Positions 56,068 through 64,000 of a DNA stretch of 64,000 nucleotides are shown here, one piece after another. Source of the stretch: Panax quinquefolius (lineage: Eukaryota; Streptophyta; Magnoliopsida; Apiales; Araliaceae); contig CM035152.1 in assembly GCA_020205615.1 (NCBI GenBank), positions 116,906,043-116,970,042 of the forward strand, read 5' to 3'. The stretch's first letter is position 1. Every line of letters begins with the position of its first letter. Below the pieces are notes generated by a model that made no database searches, was not told the DNA's origin, and saw nothing but the letters and a program-made list of their open reading frames with translations. A program made the translations under genes and the position numbers.

Positions 56068-58664
56068 TGTGATGCCCTCAAAATAGGTATACATCACCCA
56101 TTATGAGTCGCCAAATACATGTTACATAAATCAAATACAAACTTCTTTTATAAGATACGAAAAAAGTATAGCTAAGAGTTTTTACACGGATATTGTCTTC
56201 TAGACAGTATCCAAACTCAAATGGAGTCCTCATTACATTTATTATAACCCCATTTCATAGAATAGTGAAGACTACTATAGCCACCATCTCGGACCATCAC
56301 TCCGTTCTTCGACTAGTCCCAACTGCATTCTCATTTCCTGAAGAGAACAATGAAAGTAAAAGGGTGAGCTCAACTAGCCCAGTAAGAAAAATTATGACTA
56401 AGATAATGCAGAATAAATTATCATTAGCCTTTAACAGTGTTAAACTGATAATAAACAACAAGTTTAACTGCAGCGGAACAAGCAATCCATTAGAAGAGTT
56501 AGGTAGAGCATGATATCTACTATCTTCTATGATTTAAAAAGTTTATCATCAACTTTATCGCTGAGACTCAGCTCAATAAATAATCCACATTACTGAATTA
56601 TCCATGCACTACGGCCCAAGGATATTCATTAGTATATCGTCCACGAATTATCCATGCACTACGGGCCAAAGATATTCGTGTAATCACCAATGATCATGAT
56701 CATACCAACAACTGTCCATCAATGCATTACGAACCAATGATGACTTTTACCACATCATTTGTAACATTACAGGTCATGATTATACCGAATGATCCCTGGT
56801 CATAATCATACCAATCAACAGTCCATCTATGCATTACGGCCAAAGATGACTTTCATCACAATATAAGCATGAGTATGATTACAATGATATAAGAATTCAG
56901 TTAAAAGAAAGAAAATGATAAATTTTTAAAAATTATAATTTTATTTATCCAGAATTCAATAATGTCCAAATTGTCAACATGATACTGCTTTGTGGAGTAA
57001 AATTCAAGAATAATATTGTATTAAAAATGATTTGGACAGAAAAGAAATCAAATTTTGTCATGAATAGTACCCCGGGTGAATAGTACCCGTGAATAGTACC
57101 CTGTGAATAATACTTCGTGAATAGTACTTTGGGAATAATACTCTGTGAATAGTACCTTGTGAATAGTACTTTATGAATAGTATCCCATAAATAGTACTTT
57201 ATGAATAGTACCCCATGAATAGTACTTTATGAATAATATTTCGTGAACAATACTTCGGCATGAAAAGCTTAAAATTTAACAAGAATGTTCAAAAAATATC
57301 ATTATGAAACGAAACTAGATGAAACACAAATTTGAAGGATATTCTACTAATTTCACGGAGTATAGAAGAAAAAATTTAACAGAATGAGTGTAGAATTAGG
57401 AATACAAAATAAAATAATATTACTTACATACTACAGATTATGGAAGAAAATATTATTTCATACAAATATTGAACAAAAATAATATCCCTTACCTTAGTAG
57501 AAGGCTGGATACTGGAATAGTGAAGTAGCAGAATACTCTTCTTCTTCCTCTCTATAGTTTCTCTCTCTATAATTACTCTTGTGAGTCTTAGTGAATTGGT
57601 GAGAGTGAAAGAAGAATGAGCTTCTATTTATAGGAAAACATAGTTTCGATAATTGCACGATTAGGGGCTAGAATTATTACAGTATAGTACCTTCATCTAT
57701 ACCTTTATTTTTAATTTAGTCCTTCAAGTATTATCAATCTTGTACCACCTCCCCTAATAGTACATGTATGTGAATCAATAGTTCTATACATGTGAACCAA
57801 CAGTAAATTGCATGTGAACTAATAGCAATTAATTGCTCATTTATCCGATTAATTGCCCGTTTGGTCAATTTAACATCCATAAATCAATTATTATCGAAAT
57901 AAATGTCAATATCCACTAACACTAATAATCCCAACACAATGAAAATATTTTTATCAATAATTTCATCTTTAATCAACATGAACTTATTCATTATTAATAT
58001 TATAACTCACAATATTTAACAACCAGATCATTTCCAGGAAAGAGGGGGCTTTCCGATATGGATTTCTCCCTATTGGCACACAATTAGGTGACCAAACCCC
58101 TTTACTCGACAAAACTTTCTAGACATCGTCAATAATGCAAATAATAATATGAATAACTTTGTCATCTCAATTATTGATTTAATAATATAAAATATTATGC
58201 AGATGATACTGTGACAATAATTGAATCAATAATATGAGAGATATTACGTAGCAATTACTGTAGCAATAATTGAGTATAATTGAGTGACATCTCACGTAAG
58301 CATCAATAATCAATACTGTGTGCTACTATGCAACCATGCGTATTACTGTACTTTTACCACCGGGTATTTCAACAGTTTAACGGTAAAACTTACACCGTTA
58401 TTTTTATAAAAAGATATTTCCGTCGTTTTCTAACTCCGACTACACTTCCGTTGTGGGTCTACCAATGATTGTGCCGTCGTACGAATATTCCCTGTTAAAA
58501 TGAATATTCCCCGACCAATCGAATATTTTATAACAACTTGCTTACTTTGCAAAATTTGTAAATATCACCCACAACTATAATGTTATATAAAAATTCACAC
58601 ATAATATTAAAAAATATATTTCAAAAAAAATTTAATCTTTATTCATAAAAGTTGGGGTCTTACA
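56068..58664 (-). mobile_element. LTR 'D' of the minus-strand gypsy family
   Basis: Full length, 2597 bp: TGTGATGCCCTCAAAATAGG at the left and GTTGGGGTCTTACA at the right. It contains five CACTACGG-type motifs (56600-56850), a long GAATAGTAC array (57058-57262) and a TATA-like box (57624-57633, minus). It lacks the CACTATGCA array found in the other copies. Its element's pol follows at 58665. Confidence 0.8.
57058..57262. repeat. GAATAGTAC minisatellite in LTR D
   Basis: About 15 imperfect copies of a 12-15-bp unit around GTGAATAGTACCCC and GTGAATAGTACTTT. Other LTRs have two to five copies (13799-13855, 20731-20795, 55494-55519). Confidence 0.85.
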
Positions 58665-60789
58665 ACCTCCCCTTCTTATAAAATTTTGTCCTCGAAATTG
58701 GGGTAAATACCTGGTATGACGAAGAGGTGAGGATACCTTGACTTCATTTTAGATTCTAACTCCCAGGTCATTTCCTCAACATCGTGGTTTCTCCAAAAAA
58801 CTTTGACTTGAGGTATAACCTTGGAGCATAGAATATGATCCTTCTTATTCAAGATTTTATCAAGTATCTCCTCATACATTAAATCTTCTGCTATCTCTTC
58901 TAGTTCTAATTAAATAATGTGGTTAAAGTCTTCCACATATTTACGTAACATCGATACGTGAAAAACATTATGAACACGCAACATACTTAGCAGTAAGGCA
59001 AGTCTATAGGCCAAAGTTCATACTCGATCGAGGATTTCAAATGGACCAATTAAATCGAGGGTTGAGATTTCCTCTCTTCGTCAATTCTTGCTTCTAGAAT
59101 AACGCCTTCTTGTACCTTCTTCTTCACATTCATCAGCTCTAAGTCTGTAACTTGAGCGGCTTTAACTTTATCGATTAAAGTTGATTCTAATCGTATATTC
59201 GCTATCTTCACGTAGGTTCTTGGAGTCTTTAACTCTATCTCCATATTTTATAAGTCGTACGAAATGGGTCTTTGTGTTAACAATATTGTACTCATAAACA
59301 TATATGATCTTCCACTCAACGCGTCAGCTACCACATTCACTTTTCTAGGATGGTATTGAATGGTATGATCGTAATCTTTCAACAGCTGAGCCAATGTCGT
59401 TGTCCCTTGTTGAGCTCCTTTTGAGTGAAGAAATATTTGAGGCTTTTATGATCTGTATAGATCTCCACTTTCTCCCCATACAGGTAATGCCTCCAGATTT
59501 TAAGCGCGAAAACGATAGCTGCCAACTCTAGATCATGAGTATGATAATTCCTCTCATATTCTTTGAGTTGTCATGAGGCATAGGCTATGACTTTCCCATG
59601 TTGCATGAGAACACATCCTAAACCTTTGCCTGAAGCATCGTTGTATATGACAAATCCCTCCGAACTAGATGGTATTGTCAGAACAAGTGCTGAAATGAGT
59701 CTCCTCTTGAGTTCTTGAAAACTCTTCTCACATTCCTCGCTCCAACCGAATTTTGTATCATTTCGAGTCAGTTATGTTAATAGAGTAGCGATTCGAGAAA
59801 AACCTTCCCCGAATCTCCGATAATAACCAGCTAAACCTAGAAAGCTATGTACTTCGGTCATTGACTTAGGTTTCTCCCAGCTTTGAATTGCTTCAATCTT
59901 TGCTGGGTTAACAGACATTCTGTGATTTGATATCACGTGCCTAAGGAATGCTACTTCCTCAAGACAGAACTCGCATTTCTTTAACTTGGCATAGAGCTTG
60001 TTTTCACAAAGCTTTTGGAGTATCAGCATCAAGTGTTGCTCATGATCTTCTCGGCTTTTGGAGTATATGAGAATGTCATCAATAAAGACGACTATAAAAT
60101 GATCTAAATATTCCTTAAATACCCAGTTCATCATATCCATAAAGGCAGCAGGAGTATTAGTCAATCTAAAAGACATGACTAGAAATTCATAATGCCCATA
60201 CTGAGTTCTGAAAGTAGTCTTTGGAATGTCATCAGTTTTAATCTTTAACTGATGATAGCTGAAATTAAGATTGATATTTGAAAAGAATTTAGCGCCTTGC
60301 AACTGGTCAAACAGGTCATCAATGCGAGACAACGGATACCTATTCTTGATGGTGACATGATTCAACTCTCGATAATCAATACAAAGTCGCATACTTCCAT
60401 TTTTCTTCTTTACGAATAGAATAGGAGCACCCCAAGGAGACGTACTAGGAAGAATGAAATCGATGTCTAATAATTCCTACATTAGGGTTTTTAACTCCCG
60501 AAGTTCAATAGGAGCCATTCGACATGGGGCTTTGGAAATGGGTTTTGTACCAGGTTCAAGGTCGATACAAAATTTGATTTTACGCTCTAGGGGTAGGCCA
60601 GGAAGTTCTTCCGGGAATACGTCAGGAAATTTATTAATAATATAAATATTATTCAAATTTGACGTATTTTTGTTTAAATCCATGACATTGGCTAAGAAAG
60701 CTTGACATCCGTTTTTCAATAAATAAATAACTTTATGACTTGATATGACAGTGATTGACTTTAGTGGTTTGGTTGCTTGAATTCGCATA
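58665..60789 (-). pseudogene. Chromovirus pol remnant of the D element, integrase deleted
   Basis: From 60788 down: FPDVFPEELPGLP and PISKAPCRMAPIEL (RT entry), [52 protein letters not shown] and [15 protein letters not shown] (RT, 60392-59772), then RNase H to about 59350 with FVIYNDASGKGLGCVLMQ and [20 protein letters not shown], with TGA for CGA at about 59576. At 59050 the pre-integrase linker is joined to LIGPFEILDRV, which belongs behind the integrase core, so about 1.2 kb is missing. The end (58879-58676) is the chromodomain remnant VKVFWRNHDVEEMTWELES. The polypurine tract AGAAGGGGAGG lies at 58665-58675. Confidence 0.8.
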
Positions 60790-61117
60790 TGTAAAACCCC
60801 GACTTTTATAAAATAAAAGTCTAATTTAATTTATGATTATTATTTTTAAAATTTAAAAATGTTAAATTGATAAATGGTCAAACGAATATTTAATCGGATA
60901 AATGAGCAAATAAAGAGGAAAGAAAATATTTTTTTTATTTAATAGCCATGTGGGGCGGCTGATTGCTTGGATAATTGAGGGGGGGGGGAGAGAGAGAATT
61001 AATTGGGGAGACAAGGAAAAGATAAAGGAAGAAAAGAGGAGGAAGAGGGAGTAAGAAAGAAAAATAAAAGAAGGAAAAAGGATACTCCTACTCATTTTCC
61101 ACCCACAGGAGTATTAG

Positions 61118-61122
61118 ACAAA

Positions 61123-61159
<37 letters not shown>

Positions 61160-61190
61160 AGAAGAAGAAGAAGAAGAAGAAGAAGAAGAA
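61118..61190 (+). repeat. AG and GAA microsatellites in LTR E
   Basis: A run of AG/GAG (61118-61159) passes into GAAGAAGAA (61159-61190). It is open in several frames, which yields false Arg/Glu/Lys-rich or Ser-rich ORFs. Confidence 0.9.
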
Positions 61191-62795
61191 CCAAGATGAG
61201 GAAAACTTAAATAAGTATGAAGGATGAAGCAAACTATGAAGTAATGAAGGAAGAATAAGAACTCAAAAGGTAAAACCAAAATTTTCATCTCTTTAATTTT
61301 CCTAAGAGTTTGATTTGTTGAATGTTGGGTTATAGGGGATCATGATGGATCAAAAGTAATAAGGAAGTATATGATAAAGATTTTATGTTTAATCCATGTC
61401 ATAATAGAATTTAAGATCAAAAGGTTAGGCATATGTTTGAGGATGAACAAAAGTTATGTTGAGGACTTAAATCAAACTTGTAAACGTGTTGATGGTTGAT
61501 TTATGTGTAAAATCTGAGAAGGAGGATCTATAGATTAAGAAGTTATGGAAATATTCCAATTTGAACGAACTAAAAATGATTTAAATTGAAGTTGTGATTA
61601 AAGTTTTCGTAAAACATGTTAATCAATGAAAAACTTAGCCTTGGGGGACTTTGGAGCCAAATTTTGGAATAATTAATGAAATCTAAAAAATTATGAAATC
61701 ATGGGGGTTTCGTAGAGCATGTTACAATCTTTCCGTAGCCTTAAAAACGGACTAATTCCGACTTAAAATGAAGAAGTTATGAAGATTTGAAGTATGTGCG
61801 TCAAAAGTTGCAAAATCTAGAAAATTGGAGTTAAGTGTCAAGGGTCGAGCACCTAGGCGCTAGGCTCGGTGCTTAGACTCTGTTCTTGGGCACCTAGGCT
61901 CTTGTCCAAGGCCAAATTTGGGCGCCTAGGCGCTGGTAAAGTGTTAAGCCAAAATCTGTCCGGATGTCCTTTAGTAAATTGGGCATAACTTTTTCATACG
62001 AACTCCGATGATTGAGATGATTCAGAATGATTCGGAAAGATAACGAGTAGACCTAAAACTTTCATTCTTTATGTTTTTAGATTTTAGGTCGGGATCAATG
62101 CCTTAAATGGCTATTTTATGGACTGATGTGCATTCAAAGGCAATCAGAAGACGTCGGGCATGCACGTAGGCAACGTGTAATGTTTTCGACGACAAAAGAT
62201 GTTGTTCTAAGTTGTAAAACATGAACATTATTAAATATAATGATATTATGCGATAAATAAAGACAACTTAAATGAATTATTAGTTGGTGTATATGTTATT
62301 CGAGATAATTATGATTTGATGTTGATCCTTACTTTTAATAGAATTTAAATTATTTATAAGTAAGGTACTGATTTGATTCTTACGTAAGAAGTCACTCGGT
62401 ATTTATTTCAATAATTACCACAGTAGTTATTACACACTGACTCATATTATTTGATATGATATAATTAAACCAGTTGGCAGTATTGAGAGTCTATGTTAAT
62501 AATTGTGAATAATGGTTCAAAGATTGAAAAGTGTGTTGATTAAAGATAAGTATGATACACATATGTTTGTTCAATTATTTTCTTTTTACAAAAGTAAGTT
62601 TGGCAGGACTTGTCGACACTCTACTTTTTCCTAAAGTAGTATGGACCACAACTTTATTATTGAACAAATTTTGTTAAAACGTGTACAAGTTGATTTAATT
62701 TCCTCTGCGGGACCATAAATTCCATTACCATTATTATATACCTCTTTTGGTTATTTTGTCAAAGCAGGTGTGCTAGTTGTCTACTAAATTTTTAG

Positions 62796-62805
62796 TATAA
62801 ATAGG
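62796..62805 (+). promoter_or_regulatory. TATA box of LTR E
   Basis: TATAAATAGG, the same box as on the minus strand in LTRs B, C and D. The motif array at 63300-64000 lies downstream and would be transcribed. Confidence 0.6.
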
Positions 62806-63584
62806 TTTCCGGTTGAGTAACTAAACACAGACGATCACTACACTAAAAATATAGAATTCTTTTACTTCAATATTGTGAGTATAATATTGTGAGTATTTTT
62901 ATTGAGTGTAATATTACTCCAAGTGTAGATAAGGAATGCAAGCATTGTTTAAGATGATCAATTTCAAAGAAAGCAGAATCAAGTCACATGCTAAGGTAAG
63001 AGATATCATTATTGTGGTAAGGGTTATCATTTTAATGGTAAAGTGATATCATTTTCTTTCAAACTTCATATTATTGTAAGATGTTATTATTCGTTTCTTC
63101 AGCTTATCATTAAATGATGAAAGATCCTGAAAGGATTAGAATATCCTTAATAGTTTGTGCTTCATCTATTATTATGTTATCAATTTGGACTCTGGATAAT
63201 TAAGTTAAAAGTCACTAAGATCTATGTTATCTTATTATTATGATAATTTATGTTTATTCATTATATATATCATTGTCATCATTCTCAAGCTTATATTGTG
63301 TTAAAAGTCATCTATGGCCAGTAGTGCATAGATGAACTTGTTATAATTATGACCAGGGATTATTCGGTATAATCATGACCGTAATGTTACAAACGATGTG
63401 GTAAAAGTCATCTTTGGCCCGTAGTGCATAGATGGACTTGGTATGATTATGACCAGGGATTATTCGGTATAATTATGACAGTAATTGAAAACACGAATAT
63501 CCTTGGCCCGTAGTGCATGGATAATTCATGGTCGTGATACTATTAAGCTGAGTCTCAGCATTATTGGGTTTATAGTTGTATATT

Positions 63585-64000
63585 TTTGGCCTGTAGTGCA
63601 AAGATGGACTGTTGGTTATTGGTTTTACAGTTGTATATATTTGGCTTGTACTGCAAAGATGGACTGTTGGTTATTGGTTTTACAGTTGTATATCTTTGGT
63701 CTGTAGTGCAAAGATGGACTGTTGGTTATTGGTTTTACAGTTGTATATCTTTGGCCTGTAGTGAAAAGATGGACTGTTGGTTATTTGTTTACAGTTGTAT
63801 ATCTTTCGCCTGCAGTGCAAAGATGGACTGTTGGTTATTGGTTTTACAGTTGTATTTCTTTGGCCTGTAGTGCAAAGATGGACTGTTGGTTATTGGTTTT
63901 ATAGTTGTATATCTTTGGCCTGATTGCAAAGTTGGACTGTTGGTTATTGGTTTTATAGTTGTATATCTTTGGCCTGTAGTGCAAAGTTGGATTGTTGATT
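63585..64000 (+). repeat. 55-bp tandem array in LTR E
   Basis: Units with GGCCTGTAGTGCAAAGATGG start at about 63588, 63643, 63698, 63753, 63807, 63862, 63917 and 63971, mostly 55 bases apart and two 54. The core is derived from the GGCCCGTAGTGCATGG motif spread more loosely at 63315-63530 and in all related LTRs. Confidence 0.9.

Larger units (their letters stand above)
60790..64000 (+). mobile_element. LTR 'E', plus strand, related family, continues beyond the window
   Basis: Starts TGTAAAACCCCGACTTTTAT in the middle of the D pol, opposite in direction. It contains a G-run and AG and GAA microsatellites (60981-61190), a GC-rich block with GCGCCTAGGCGC (61922-61933), a TATA box TATAAATAGG (62796-62805), CGTAGTGCATGG motifs from 63315 and the 55-bp array to the end. 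The five bases before it are GCATA. No coding seen in 61200-63400. Confidence 0.75.

Noticed and set aside
60454..60645. 63-codon open frame on the plus strand
   Set aside because: It is the antisense shadow of the RT entry of the D element.
61003..61288. Arg/Glu/Lys-rich and Ser-rich open frames
   Set aside because: They come from the AG and GAA microsatellites of LTR E.
63485..63904. Open frames of 60-94 codons rich in Cys, Trp, Leu and Tyr
   Set aside because: They are translations of the 55-bp tandem array, which cycles through three frames and so keeps all open.

Overview
The window is a piece of nuclear, repeat-packed chromatin from a flowering plant, most likely a eudicot. Supporting this are Ty3/gypsy elements of the Tekay/Del and Tat/Ogre type, a Caulimoviridae-like integrated copy, a CACTA transposon with plant host-gene pieces (profilin, KH-domain protein, TOPLESS-like), very AT-rich LTRs and plant-type introns. 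I see no intact host gene, no rRNA or tRNA gene, and nothing prokaryotic. Almost every coding region is broken by stops or frameshifts, so the window reads as a stack of transposable elements inserted into one another.

Layout. (1) 1-10920, minus strand: decayed endogenous pararetrovirus-like copy (movement protein, coat/gag with zinc knuckle, protease, reverse transcriptase, RNase H, then a separate ORF2), split inside the coat region by a solo gypsy LTR at 5229-8821. (2) 10896-12058: AT-rich, unresolved. (3) 12059-15309: LTR 'A' of a minus-strand gypsy family, internally scrambled, then a 275-bp internal remnant. (4) 15585-54398: LTR 'B' of the same family, originally about 2.6 kb, blown up to 38.8 kb by three separate insertions, each with its own target-site duplication: a Pack-type CACTA (16488-20624, TSD AAT), a 19.9-kb Tat-type gypsy element (20968-40851, TSD CTTAC, minus strand for gag-pol) and a 12.2-kb Tekay-type chromovirus (41363-53577, TSD TATAT, plus strand). 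(5) 54399-54463: a 65-bp stretch holding only a primer binding site and a polypurine tract, joining LTR B to LTR 'C' (54464-56067). (6) 56068-60789: LTR 'D' and the 3' part of its pol, with the integrase deleted. (7) 60790-64000: LTR 'E', plus strand, running off the window and ending in a 55-bp tandem array.

How the parts work together. The gag-pol regions supply the usual retrotransposon functions (capsid, protease, RT/RNase H, integrase). The Tat-type element has the dual RNase H of its lineage and, on the opposite strand between pol and the 3' LTR, two extra genes: an intron-containing plant-mobile-domain gene and a second gene with a DUF7745-like region and a coiled-coil tail. Its protease seems to be deleted. 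None of the elements looks capable of moving by itself now.

The most unusual signal is a series of short inverted repeats at about 32-bp spacing in the Tat-type LTR (23080-23662 and 40220-40800), continuing into the internal region to about 24250. The stems differ from unit to unit but stay self-complementary, while the loop (GGGTTATC-like) is shared. The Pack-CACTA, the LTR nested three times, the 65-bp-internal element and the unequally diverged GC-rich block in the Tekay LTR pair are the next most interesting points.
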